Below, in pieces: positions 10,322-21,059 of a stretch of 64,000 nucleotides of DNA. A program made the translations under genes and the position numbers. The DNA is taken from assembly GCA_036250225.1 (NCBI GenBank), contig JAPZLL010000042.1, forward strand, positions 1-64,000. Reading direction: 5' to 3'. The notes beneath the pieces are model-generated. The model was not told where the DNA came from and made no database searches. It saw nothing but the letters and a program-made list of their open reading frames with translations. The stretch's first letter is position 1, and each line of letters starts with the position of its first letter. This DNA is from Cercophora sp. LCS_1. Lineage: Eukaryota; Ascomycota; Sordariomycetes; Sordariales; Lasiosphaeriaceae.

Positions 10322-13300
10322 TTACGGCCTCTTAGACATACCTTTGGCATGCAGCAACAAATCCAGATTCCGCATAACAACTTGAGTTTTCCGATGAGAC
10401 GGCCCTAAGGCGACCCGGAACCCTTCTAGCGCCCGCTGATACATCGACTCGGCCTCTGTCAGCCGGCCTTGATCCGCATAGAGGAGGCCCAAGTTGTTAA
10501 CTGTAATGAGAGTTGATGTGTGGTCCCGTCCGAGCGCCTTCTCGTAGCCTTCCAGTGCCCGCTGATACATCGACTTGGCCTCTGTCAGCCGGCCTTGATC
10601 CGCATAGAGGAGGCCCAAGTTGCCGACCGTACCAAGAGCCGATGTGTGGTCCCGTCCGAGCGCCTTCTCGAAGCCTTCCAGCGCCCGCTGATACATCGAC
10701 TCGGCCTCCGTCAGCCGGCCTTGATCCGCATAGAGGAGGCCCAAGTTGTTAACCGTCTCGAGAGTCGATGTGTGGTCCCGTCCGAGCGCCTTCTCGAAGC
10801 CTTCCAGCGCCCGCTGATACATCGACTCGGCCTCCGTCAGCCGGCCTTGATCCGCATAGAGGAGGCCCAAGTTGTTAACCGTCTCGAGAGTCGATGTGTG
10901 GTCCCGTCCGAGCACCTTCTCCTTGCCTTCCAGTGCCCGCTGATACATCGACTTGGCCTCTGCCAGCCGGCCTTGATTCTTATAGAGGAGGCCCAAGTTG
11001 TTAACTGTATTGAGAGTTGATGTGTGGTCCCGTCCGAGCGCCTTTTCGTAGCCTTCTAGTGCCCGCTGATACATCGGCTTGGCCTCTGTCAGCCGGCCTT
11101 GATCCGCATAGAAGAGGCCCAAGTTGTTAACTATATTGAAAGTTGATGTGTGGTCCCGTCCGAGCGCCTTCTCGAAGCCTTCCAGCGCCCGCTGATACAT
11201 CGACTCGGCCTCTGCCAGCCGGCCTTGATTCTTATAGAGGTTTCCCAAGTTGTTAACTGTATTGAGAGTTGATGTGTGGTCCCGTCCGAGCGCCTTTTCG
11301 TAGCCTTCTAGTGCCCGCTGATACATCGGCTTGGCCTCTGTCAGCCGGCCTTGATCCGCATAGAGGAGGCCCAAGTTGTTAACTGTAATGAGAGTTGATG
11401 TGTGGTCCCGTCCGAGCGCCTTCTCGAAGCCTTCCAGCGCCCGCTGATACATCGACTCGGCCTCCGTCAGCCGGCCTTGATTCTTACAGAGGTTTCCCAA
11501 GTTGTTAACTATATTGAGAGTTGATGTGTGGTCCCGTCCGAGCGCCTTTTCGTAGCCTTCTAGTGCCCGCTGATACATCGGCTTGGCCTCTGTCAGCCGG
11601 CCTTGATCCGCATAGAGGAGGCCCAAGTTGTTAACCGTATCGAGAGTTGATGTGTGGTCCCGTCCGAGCGCCTTCTCGTAGCCTTCCAGTGCCCGCTGAT
11701 ACATCGACTTGGCCTCTGTCAGCCGGCCTTGATTCTGATAGAGGTTTCCCAAGTTGTTAACCGTATCGAGAGTCAATGTGTGGTCCCGTCCGAGCGCCTT
11801 CTCGAAGCCTTCCAGCGCCCGCTGATACATTGACTTGGCCTCTGTCAGCCGGCCTTGATCCACATAGAGGAGGCCCAAGTTGCCGACCGTACCAAGAGCC
11901 GATGTGTGGTCCCGTCCGAGCGCCTTCTCGAAGCCTTCCAGCGCCCGCTGATACATCGACTCGGCCTCCGTCAGCCGGCCTTGATTCATGTAGAGGTTTC
12001 CCAAGTTGTTAACCGTATCGAGAGTCGATGTGTGGTCCCGTCCGAGCGCCTTCTCGAAGCCTTCCAGCGCCCGCTGATACATCGACTCGGCCTCCGTCAG
12101 CCGGCCTTGATTCATGTAGAGGTTGCCCAACATATGCATTGCATCTATCGCCCTTGTGTCGTCAAAGCTGCGTCGCGGCTTATATATCTCTGCGATCCAC
12201 CATGAGCACCTTTCCGCATGCGGGAGGAGCCGCCGCTGGACCACCCAGTATTCCTTGCTCGTACTGCTGGGCACCGATAACCCAACTACCATCACCGCCA
12301 GCCGCAGGACCTCTCTTTTCTCAGCGCCATCTTGTATGTGCGACGCCCATCTGTGCACCACCGGATGCATCATATGGCTCCCCTGTGCTGATTCCTGAGA
12401 CTCGATCATCGAGTACCGGAGCAGCAGTCGAACCGCGTCCAAGTACCGGACCTCGTTGCCTGCGACGTCACATAGCCATCCAGGCCACTGCTCTCCGCCC
12501 TCTGCAGCCACCTGCAGCAGGCCGTACCAAAGGTCTCTGCCATCGACAAAGGCCCAGAGACGGAGCAGGTTCGCGGCGTTCTTGTTTTGTGCCTTGACCG
12601 CCTTGAACGATACGGTCCACGTTGTCGCGACGCTTCCTTGTTCGTAGTCCACCAGCGGCGAGCCCGACTCCCCGCCCGATCCCATCAGATCGGCCCACTG
12701 TTGCTTGTAGAGCCGAACATACGACGCGGTATCGAGCCCGGTCTCGCGGATATATGAGGCCGCCTGTGCCAGCGCGAGCGGAAGGCCGCCGAGCAGATCG
12801 AGCAGCTCTATACCAGCCTCGTCCATAGCTATGGTCTATCAGCACCAAGCCGAACTCATGGAGCGGAAACCTCACCTCCTTCTGCACCGCGCCACTGCTG
12901 GAAAATAGCCTTGGCCAGTTGTTCGTCGACCCCTCTCAGCAGCGTCGACTCACCTAACTGTGCCAGCCGTGACAGTCGTGTCGTGATCAGCACCGACCCG
13001 TGGTCGCCGGGCAGATACCGCCGGACATCGTAGGCGCCCGTCTCGCTGCCCTGATTGACGTCTTGGTCAACGTTGTCGAAGATAAGGAGCCAGTCGCTGT
13101 TGTCCGGTTGCGCGAGCCAGCCTAACACGTCGGCCACCACAGCCTTGAGGTCCTCCTCGCTATGCAACACTGCGTTCCTACTCCTCTCGGAAACTTGGCC
13201 TTCCGGTATTCTGGTTGCACAGCTAGCAAGGCTCTGCCTCAGCCGGTCCTCCGATCGGCCATCTAGCCAGAAGACCGAGCTGAAAACGGCCTGGTGCCGT

Positions 13301-14602
13301 CGCGCGAAGTCGGCCGCCAGTTGTGTCTTCCCGATCCCACCAAGTCCGTAGAGGACAAATATTCGTCGCTGGGTCTCTCGTGAGCGACGTCGCGGGAGAA
13401 GGCACTCCTCGAGTTCTGCGGTAACTGAAGGTCGGGCTACGAAGTGATTCGATACGGGTACGCCTTGCAGGCTAAACGATGTTCGGTACGGGCCGTAGTC
13501 TGATGATTGCACCAGCGAGTGAGCAAGCGTGTATATAACTAGCTAGAAGCCCGCATGGCCAAACTAACATTCTCGTCCGGCGATATTGTTCGCGCACGCC
13601 TTCATCTGCTTAAAGACAGCCTGCGACTCGACGTAGCGTCGCGTCGCAGCCGCAATCTCCGTCTTCTTCTTCGACTCCTCAAGTCCGATCGCCTCGAGCC
13701 CGCGGTCCACGTTGAACCGGTAATAGCGTCCTTCATCGTCGAGGTGCGACTTGTCGCGATGGAACTGCTGTGCCGCCTTCTCCGTTTCCGTCGCAAGATC
13801 TTCTAGCGTGGCCCAGATTCTGAGGACGTCGTCGCGCACAGGCCGCAGGGCGGGCAGGCCGGTGCCGATGGATACGAGGCATTTGAGACTGCCCCGCAGC
13901 TGATCGCCCCACACGTCCCGGGCCTGGTTCCACAGCGCGTAGACCGGATTGTTCGCGCCGAGCGCTCCGTCGACGAAGTGCTCGTTAAAGGGTCCAATAG
14001 CGATCGGGTCGAAGAAGGTTGTCGCGGCCGACGTCGCGCGGCAGGCCTGCCAGATCGTAGTGGTGTTGAGGAGGTCGGAGTTGTCGCTGCGCGGGGAGCG
14101 GTAATTGGCCAGGCAGACGGTATCGCCAGTTTCTTTACTCGTGGCGCAGACGAAGCTGGCAGAAGTTAGTGAAGGCCGTCCGCACGCCCGATACGGGGGT
14201 AGATTACACTCTGCAAGAAGAATCAAGGTCCTTGAGCAGTGCATCCGCGCCGAGGCCGCGATTGACGACGATAGTCTTAACTGCACGCTCCAGCTCGGCG
14301 CCGTCGAACCGCCCCTGAAGCTTGCCTCCGATGGTTACGCGATGGCTCTTCTTCTCGAACACCTTGTCGGACAGCGTAGTGTAGGCGTCGATGCACTCGT
14401 CGACGGTCATACGCAGGCGGCCCAGCATGACAGCGATCAGGCCGCCAGTGCTAGTGCCGCCAATCATGTCGAAGTAGTCGCAGGGTTTAGGCGGGGCGTC
14501 AGGATCGACGGTGGCCATCAGGCGGCGGAGGATCATGAGCGAGGACAGGCCGCGCACGCCGCCGCCGTCGAGGGCGAGCAGGCGGAGTGCACCGGCAGGC
14601 AT
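10322..14602 (-). CDS. Patatin-NB-ARC-TPR NOD-like receptor (PLP-1 type)
   Basis: A model of four exons (14208-14602, 13569-14155, 12876-13499, 10322-12828) with three introns of 47-69 nt gives an uninterrupted 1370-aa protein. Residues about 5-320 are a patatin-like phospholipase: the glycine-rich LALDGGGVRGLS oxyanion motif, the nucleophile elbow GGTSTGG, and the catalytic Asp in DGALGANNP. Residues about 330-700 are NB-ARC: P-loop VLYGLGGIGKTQLA, Walker B-like LLIFDNVDQ, GSVLITTR, then GLPLALAQAA. After a winged-helix-like part come 14 TPR units of 42 aa. In Neurospora the same architecture (PLP-1) senses SEC-9 variants and triggers germling death; such a role here is inference. Starts upstream of the chosen ATG are not needed, because the patatin motif begins about 10 residues in. 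Transcription is divergent from the 14937 gene. Confidence 0.92.
10382..12145 (-). repeat. 14-unit, 126-bp repeat array encoding TPRs
   Basis: Fourteen units of exactly 126 bp (42 codons) lie in phase within the last exon. The consensus core is GRLTEAESMYQRALEG plus EKALGRDHTSTL. Thirteen units are almost identical; the last ends in PSHRKTQ and acts as the cap. Variation is concentrated at the first residue (D/G/N/I/E), at GNLY or GLLY, at ESM, KSM or KPM, and at the F/Y/K before EK. Units 5-9 alternate between the KPM-Y and ESM-F types, suggesting amplification of a 252-bp dimer. Confidence 0.9.
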
Positions 14603-14936
14603 GGTTGACTAGATGGAGCGGGCCGGATCGGTGGAGGAGAGAACGGCGTCAAACAAAGAAGCGGCGACCAAGGGCTCCGAGGAGATTCGGCAATTGAGCC
14701 CGTTTCGATGCGCTCGTGCACGAGTGCTGCAGCAAGCTACTGTAGCCTCCGTCGGTCTGTCGCAAATTCGCGTCCTGATCGAAGAGCGCGGGGTCCAGAA
14801 TGAGGGTCCAGCACGGCTGTTTTTCGGCTAAAATCGCACGGCGTCCGTTGTTTCGGCATGCTGACACCTTTGGTCGTGCGCTCTTTCGAGTCATCGTCGG
14901 CGCCAGATTCGCCCCTCGTTGCAAGCAGTCGCCGCC
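14603..14936. promoter_or_regulatory. Shared divergent promoter region
   Basis: The 334 bp between the start of the NLR gene (minus strand) and the start of the 435-aa gene (plus strand) must hold both promoters and both 5' UTRs. No clear TATA or CCAAT element is visible. The plus-strand start has a near-ideal context, gccgccATGg. Confidence 0.5.
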
Positions 14937-16244
14937 ATGGCTTACCAGGATTTCGATATGAGCCAGTGGTATAATGAGGATGATCTCGATTACCGGACCC
15001 CTGGTCGCCAGGCGACTGACAGCCGCAGCACAAGTCCAGCCCAGCAGAACCGGCTACAAGGAGGCAGGCGGGGACTGCCACTACTCCAGCTGGCTGACTG
15101 GAACCCCAACTTACCATATGATGAATCCCCACCCACATGCATTCACTACTCGATTGAATGGAAAATGCTACTGAAGAAAGGAAGACTGTCAAAGCTTACC
15201 AACGACACAGAACAGAACCTCGTGCTGGCGCCCGGCGCGTTTTGGGACCAGACATTGAAGCCGAAGTTGCTGCAACTCTTGGCGAAGAAGACGCCGCGAA
15301 ACAAGTGCTACGAACCCGACGAGACGAACGTTGTCGTGTCCGTTACCGACCGCTCCCAGCGAGACCTGACCAAGCGTTTCGACGAGTTGGACATCGATTG
15401 GGGCGTCATAGAGAACCAGCTGGAGGCCTGGAGCCATCTCCTCCGTGACAGAAGGCAGTTGAGGATCGACATCTCGTTCATCTATAAGGAAACTACACAA
15501 CAGGTTGCCGTGAGGACGCAGCAGACTACGAGACGAGGAGGTGTGATGGCTATACAGCTTGCGGAGAGAGCCGAGCTCCTCGAAGAACAAGAGGCCGCGG
15601 GCCTGACGACTGTCTGGAAGGAAGTCTACAGTCTCATGCGGTGCACCGGACCTCCGTGCCAGGGGACTTACTGCTGGCGGGATCCGGATAATAGAAAGTA
15701 TTACAAACTAGATACCAGTGTCTTGACGAAGCTTGTCGACTACGCTGAAGAGGGTAACATGCTTAGGACCCACGGGGACGTGCCACCATGGATCCGCGAG
15801 TTGATCTATGCCAAGGAGCAGCAAGACTCGGAGCGTAGAAAGCGGAAGCGCCAAGGATCCTTCTCCGAGAGCTCTATTCCGATCTATATCACGAATGTCA
15901 TCCCTGTACGTTGTAACCATGACTCGGTTGGCTGGTCCACTGGGTCGACTCCAGAGACTAGAGACGAGTCACACATGTGCCATGCGCCTAAGCTTGAGAT
16001 TCCGCGCCCGATCGATCAATCTATGCACCGCTACTGTGAATGGCTCTGCGCGGGGGTGACTGACCAAGCCTGGAAGAATGGCTATCGGGATGCTTGTGAG
16101 ATTGCACTGGAAGAGGGTCTTGACCTTGAGCGGCTGTACTGCGCTCAGGATATTGAAGCCAGGTCTCTTGCTGAGAAGGGTGTCAAGCGAGGGATTGCCA
16201 TCCAGTTTGTTAGCAAGGTCAGGGCTTGGCTAGATGAAGTGTAG
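14937..16244 (+). CDS. Uncharacterised conserved fungal protein, NLR neighbour
   Basis: A single exon gives 435 aa. The second ATG is chosen because its context (gccgccATGg) is much better than that of the upstream in-frame ATG at 14919. Visible features are an acidic, polar head, a segment with CIHYSIEWKMLL, TDRSQRDLTKRFDELDIDW, a Cys cluster (RCTGPPCQGTYCWRDP), a basic stretch ERRKRKRQ near residue 300 that may be a nuclear signal, and a helical C-terminus. There is no signal peptide or membrane segment. I associate the pattern with a recurrent uncharacterised Pezizomycotina family, but I know no function. The frame is intact in a neighbourhood full of pseudogenes, and the gene is head-to-head with the NLR, so a functional link is plausible but unproven. 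Confidence 0.8.
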   Translation: MAYQDFDMSQWYNEDDLDYRTPGRQATDSRSTSPAQQNRLQGGRRGLPLLQLADWNPNLPYDESPPTCIHYSIEWKMLLKKGRLSKLTNDTEQNLVLAPGAFWDQTLKPKLLQLLAKKTPRNKCYEPDETNVVVSVTDRSQRDLTKRFDELDIDWGVIENQLEAWSHLLRDRRQLRIDISFIYKETTQQVAVRTQQTTRRGGVMAIQLAERAELLEEQEAAGLTTVWKEVYSLMRCTGPPCQGTYCWRDPDNRKYYKLDTSVLTKLVDYAEEGNMLRTHGDVPPWIRELIYAKEQQDSERRKRKRQGSFSESSIPIYITNVIPVRCNHDSVGWSTGSTPETRDESHMCHAPKLEIPRPIDQSMHRYCEWLCAGVTDQAWKNGYRDACEIALEEGLDLERLYCAQDIEARSLAEKGVKRGIAIQFVSKVRAWLDEV

Positions 16245-16315
16245 ACATGGTGTCTTTGGATTTGATGCAGGCAGTCTATTTCTGTGATGTCTATGTGCAC
16301 TACAGTATACGGAAT

Positions 16316-17293
16316 CTACTCAAGATACTCAATGCAAATGCCAGAGTGACGAAAGTGACCTTCAGCGCTCGCAGCCCGAGACCCCACAATGTCAACGCAC
16401 ATCCTCAAGAACGTCTCAAAGTCCTTCTCAAAGAGCTCGGCGTGGTTGTGCCGTTGATGTTTGATGTACGTCTTGATCTCGGCAAAGAGCTCCTCGATGG
16501 GGTTCATATCTGGCGAGTAGGGCGCCAGTTTAAGTAGTCTTACTCCGGCCTCGGCGCACATTTGCTCAAGTCTCTCTGAGCGATGGATGGAGGCATTGTC
16601 CATAACAAGCACGGATTTCTGCGCCGGCCATTTACCACAGTGACACAGAAGCTGCTCAATAAAGTCCTCAAACATTACGGCATCAGTGGATCCAGTATAG
16701 ATGCGCGAAAGCTCAACGCCGCTCTGTGTATACGCAGCAAGAATCTGAAACCTTTGTTCGCGGTTGAACTCGTCAACCTGCACGGGCGTCGCTCCGCTCG
16801 GCGCCCAGCCCTGGCGTCGATGCCCGCTCCGTTTGTCACAGCCAGACTCGTCGATAAAGACCAGTTGATACGAGTGGCAATCAGAGAGTTTATAGAGATA
16901 TAGTTCACGAAGATCTGGGTTTCTTTGTTTCGCTACACGGCCGTTGGTCTTTCTGGTCCATCTTTCGGTCTTCAGAGTTCGAGAAATGGCAGTCGGGGAC
17001 ACCTCGAGTCCGAAAGTATCATGCAGGAAATGCGCCATCTCGTATCGAAACATACCAGGTCGCTTCACTAGCTCTTCAAATAATGCATCGCGCATCAGAG
17101 GGGTAATCTTCGCCTCGCGACCGACTCGGTTCGAGGGACTCGTCGTGGTTCCGAATCGTCGGAGTCGCGATCGGATTCTACGGACTGCGCGCTCACTGCA
17201 CTCGACGGTTGCGGCTATCGCGTCATTGGGTAACTCACGGAGTATCATAGTATGGATCTGTTCACGTTGGGACGGGGCGAGTTGCGGAGCCAT
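16316..17293 (-). mobile_element. Tc1/mariner-type DDE transposase, intact frame
   Basis: The frame is open to 17527 (403 aa), but the likely start is the ATG at 17293 (325 aa), just before the paired helix-turn-helix region (IRSRLRRFG ... AISRTLKTERWTRK). The DDE_3 catalytic core is complete: VFIDESGCDKR, VLVMDNASIH and APYSPDMNPIEELF, with 34 residues between the second Asp and the Glu (DD34E). Such enzymes cut and paste at TA dinucleotides. I could not find matching terminal inverted repeats: TACAGTATACGG at 16311-16322 is a candidate left end without a clear partner. The gene ends 72 bp from the stop of the convergent 14937 gene. Confidence 0.88.
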
Positions 17294-17579
17294 CGGGCGC
17301 TTTGACGTTGCGACTTGTCGGGGTGAGGTTATCCGCTTCTCGAAGCCGGGCCGATGGTGGTTCAGTGTCTGAGTCATGGTTTCAGCCACACTGCCGTGGC
17401 CGATTCCTCTGAGGCTGGAGAGACCCATCCAGCAACTGTCCGTGCCACCGAAGCAACGATCCGTCTTCACTACAATTTTAGCTGCGCCCGAGCTCCCAGT
17501 CTTCTCCAAGCTGTCATCAAGATGCAAACCGTTGATCCGTCAATCCCTTATATTTTCACCGCAAGGTTAGCCTCCTAAG

Positions 17580-18752
17580 ACCAGTCGCCTTCGCGAGCGC
17601 CCGTCCGATCCCGCGACCCGAGTCAAAGCCGCACAACAGCTATTCGCGACCATTCCCCTCCCGCACCGCCGTTCCCCCCGCGTGACTGCGACTTCGTCGA
17701 CCACGGAGACATTCTCGACCAGATCGATCAGCGATTTTCCAAGCCACTCCGCCCCTCGAGTGACTTTCATCGGCCCAGGCGATGTCAATAAACTTGGCCG
17801 TCGAGGATACCCCCGGGCCCGCTGTAGGGAAGTCTGACATGGATGTTCGGGGCCAATACCGGCTCGCAGGTCTGAAGTCGCTTCGCAACGGTCGCCGACG
17901 CCGTCCATTAGCTCGCTGGAGAATGCCCACCAGTATCCCGCAGCTGGCGGGCGATTAGTTGTACAACGACCGGTACAACACATGGATGATGATCTCAACA
18001 ACGCTGGCAACCTCGAGGTGTTCTACTGCCATGCGGCAACGGCGCGCGACGGGCGGCCACTCAAGACACACCCACCACCGTCAAAATGGATCGATCTTTG
18101 TCTAGACACGGGGCAAAAGCGCAGGTCTAAATGGCAGCAGTAGAATCATCGAAATGCCCCGCGAGGATACAGTCGAAGCATTGGGCGACCCTTTTGCATG
18201 CGGAGACGATGTTTAGCCAAAGAAGGCAGACGCTAGAGTAGCAGGACATAGCGGCTCCAGCCAGGAAATCATGGTCTTGCCGTGGTGCTTCAGGATCGAA
18301 GGTGATAGAAGGAGGCCGAGAGCTGGAGGTACAGGTTATGGAGGCGCTGACGACGGTTCATGGGGCCAATCACCCCGGCACACCGGCCCCAACGTGGCAT
18401 TGGCGGACGCGAAAGAGGGTCGGTGACTGGATAGCAGAAGCGGTGCGTAGGTGATGCAGGCTCGAAAGACCACTTGGGTCGATGACCTCGACATGCTGGT
18501 GAGCATGTACAGTCTCGCTTTCATCGAAAATATCAAGGTCGACACTCGGCTCACCTGCAGGAGCACCAATCGCATGGGAGGGACTGTGCCCAGACGCAGC
18601 AACGTGTGTTTGCCGCGATGCATCTCGGCCGGCCACGATGTGTAGCCGCTGTCGATGATGGGAGTATTGTACATATACTGTATGTGGAATGTGATCCGTC
18701 AATGAAAACTCAGCAGAGTTCGTTAATTCAGTCACCAAAGACAGGGTGGATT
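17580..18752. other. No gene recognised
   Basis: Frames such as 17567-18010 minus and 18370-18738 minus show no family motif and are broken in the other frames. It could be decayed genes, but I cannot name any. Confidence 0.4.
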
Positions 18753-19047
18753 ATTATGCAGCTATCGGGTTGTCATCATCTTGTCATCGGCCGATCTTGT
18801 TGCAGCGCCGAGCGGCCCAACCGTCGATTGCCGAAAGCGGCTAGTGAACTGTCCCAGGCCATCGGCTGCCGGTAAACCTGGAGCCGCTTGGAGCCGCAGC
18901 TGCAGCCCAGTTTTGGGATCCACTTGTATGTACTTGGTACGGAGCTTGCAGCAGCGCACTGTGTCATCCGCAATCCGGGTCCCTGTGGCTCGTGCGGAGA
19001 AAGACTGAACATCGAAATCATGGACACTCATTTCGGTCTCCACTGTA
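18753..19047 (-). mobile_element. Degenerate Tc1/mariner-like remnant, copy 2
   Basis: This is an inverted copy of the 9789-10061 element. Its recognisable terminus (reverse strand CAGTGGAGACCGAAATGAG) ends at 19045 next to TA (19046-19047), and its other edge is attatgcagctatcgggttg at 18753. There is no coding capacity. Confidence 0.6.
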
Positions 19048-19325
19048 CGTTTGAAATGCTGGGGATGATTATACAACTCGTGTATCCAAATTTAGAAACA
19101 ACGAGATTAGCTCAATGACCCATTAATTTTTATCTTTAGACTGGGTGACTAAGACTGCGCTTACCTAATTAGCCTTTTTTTTTTTTTAGTTTTGCTTAAC
19201 ATATTATATAGATTGCTACTTATATCCCTTGTCAGAAAGGTTTCTTACACTTTACAACAAACAAATCTCTACAGTTTGCCGCTTTACAGTACTGTCCTGG
19301 ACCTCCTCACCTTAATTCTACTGCC
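19048..19325. other. AT-rich spacer
   Basis: An AT-rich stretch with a 14-nt T run near 19176; it may be the promoter of the following small gene. No gene is seen in it. Confidence 0.35.
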
Positions 19326-19816
19326 ATGGATTCGGAGTTGATATGCTATGGATGTGTAAGAAGCCCACTGAGCCCAAAGAGAAGCTTGTTTCTAACCATT
19401 CTTATTAGTTGCTCTCTCCACGTATAGTGAAGTCTAGGGGTCAAATTCAGCGTCTTGGTATCTCTACCATTCGAGGACTTTGGGCCATTCTTTCTTGTCA
19501 ACCACATATCCAGGTTGCGTTGGTGAGAGGTGGAGATAAACTAACCCTTAATATTTACGGACCATCGGACCCCTTCGTCTACGGATATGTTTCTGCGAAG
19601 CTGTCAGATGCTGACCTGTATCTACAGCATCCAGACTTCGTCAGACATGGGGTGAGGTATGAAAACCCTCAATATTTTTATCGGCCTGGCGCATCAAGGG
19701 ATTTGACTAGCAGTCTCAAGCAAACCGGGGAAGAGATCATTTCATGGTCAGCTCGCGATGTGCTTCTCATGAAAAACCAGCGGTCGGGGTGTAGAAAGTT
19801 GTTCCGTTTACAGTAG
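19326..19816 (+). pseudogene. SNF2-like helicase N-terminal fragment
   Basis: Exon 1 (19326-19355) and exon 2 (19409-19816) join in phase across a 53-nt intron with branch sequence tctaacc, giving 145 aa. The segment LTLNIYGPSDPF ... ADLYLQHPDF ... VRYENPQYF resembles the region ahead of the helicase core in some large fungal SNF2-family proteins. No helicase motif follows. The frame stops at 19814-19816, and the neighbouring frame continues in a similar style (VAPELVEDSPERVAEVLRP), suggesting a frameshift. It is most likely a truncated gene; a real small gene cannot be excluded. Family assignment is tentative. Confidence 0.4.
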
Positions 19817-20052
19817 CACCTGAGTTAGTAGAGGATAGCCCAGAGCGAGTTGCGGAGGTACTTAGACCAAGAGCCGCGAAGCCTGTAAATCCGTAGAACT
19901 GGTTTCTCACACAATTACATTTGTTCTTTACCAAATTGGCCCGCTGATTTTCACCGAATTCCTGCTACATCCACCCCGAGCACAACCGATGGCTGTCTTT
20001 TTGCTGCCCTAGGCCATGGTTCTTAGGGATCGCTAAGTTTATCTCCGCTAGT

Positions 20053-20459
20053 ACTGAGTGAAGGTTAGAACAACTCTCGAAGGGGGATACACTGTCAAGC
20101 AGATCGTAGACTCCAAAGTCCCGGACGATGGGTCTCACTGAGCGGTGCTCAAGAACAATGTATTGCTAGCGTGAGGATCCAAGATTCCTCACACAGTTGT
20201 GGGTACAACTATCGTAACTATATACTCATGATGTTCTCTGGTCCCGGGGACCCGAGCCTCCAGCTCCGGGTCCTCGGGTCCGGCCTAAATGGCCAGTGGT
20301 GGTTTGTGGCCCTGGGGACCCGGGCTCATGCCCTCGGGTCCTCGGGTCCAGCCTCATTGGTCCTCCGGGGCTTGTGGGTCGTTGCACCCCGGGCCCAATG
20401 ATTGGTGTTCCGTAGTTGGCCCGTGCTCCCTCCTTGAGGTCATGACCTGGGTCGTGACA
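20053..20459 (-). repeat. LTR-like repeat inserted in a HET gene
   Basis: About 407 bp are similar, in inverted orientation, to 58747-59147. The reverse strand begins TGTCACGACCCAGGTC, contains several ggacccg/cgggtcc blocks and ends in ..ttcactcagt. The TGT start, size and two scattered copies fit solo LTRs of a retrotransposon, but no clean CA end or target duplication is seen. Its edge at 20459 coincides with the point where HET homology stops. Confidence 0.65.
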
Positions 20460-21059
20460 CCAATCTGTTGACCAACTTGTAGATCTCCAAACTGTGAGTT
20501 GAGTTGCCGCAATGAACGAAAGTGACAGGGGCACATTGGACTTCCTGGACTACCCAAATCCTCTCCCAGTAGGCCCGAAGGAGGAGACGGGCCAGATCTC
20601 TCATCTCCAGCTTGCTGATCTGCATGATGGCCGGAAGCGGTTCAGTTTGACCAAAAAATCAAGGCCATAACCACATCCCTCCTCTGGACCTAACCAGATC
20701 GCAACCGAATTGGCCTTCTTGTAGATGAGTTGCATCAGCCGTATCTGCTCTTCCTTCTCATTGTTTTGCTGGTCTATACACACCGCATCTGTCCAGATGG
20801 GCATCCCTTTTCTTCCAATCGCCTTTAGAGCGCCAGGGAGGCTTGTAGTAATCGTGACATCCATTTCATCGCCTAGGATTGTAGCTGTGTTCAAGATGCT
20901 TCCCCAAGCGTAGGAGATGGCGATGTAGTCCGGGGCTCTGGTGAGACGGTGAACCTCCATTCTGTAGCAAATAACACCACACACTTGATATAAATGGAGG
21001 AGTCTGAGCTTCTTGCCGTGCACTGGCCTGAGGTGATAGGGATAAGTGTTGTTCGGCAT
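20460..21059 (-). pseudogene. HET-domain gene, truncated and frameshifted
   Basis: From ATG 21059 the frame carries the three canonical HET signatures: YIAISYAWG, then PIWTDAVCIDQQNNEKEEQI with LIYKKANSVAIWLGP, and, after a shift to another frame near 20620, WERIWVVQEV with a following HCG segment. Coding similarity ends at 20460, where the LTR-like repeat begins. Only about 190 residues remain, so the C-terminal half is gone or displaced. The shift near 20620 could hide an intron but no good splice pair is visible. Confidence 0.8.

Noticed and set aside
10382..12145. CRISPR-like or plain satellite reading of the 126-bp array
   Set aside because: Units are contiguous, in codon phase and encode TPRs inside an intact receptor gene; no spacers.
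10513..12597. Long plus-strand frames with GPVRAPSRSLPAPADT repeats
   Set aside because: They are the antisense of the TPR-coding repeats and inherit openness from them.
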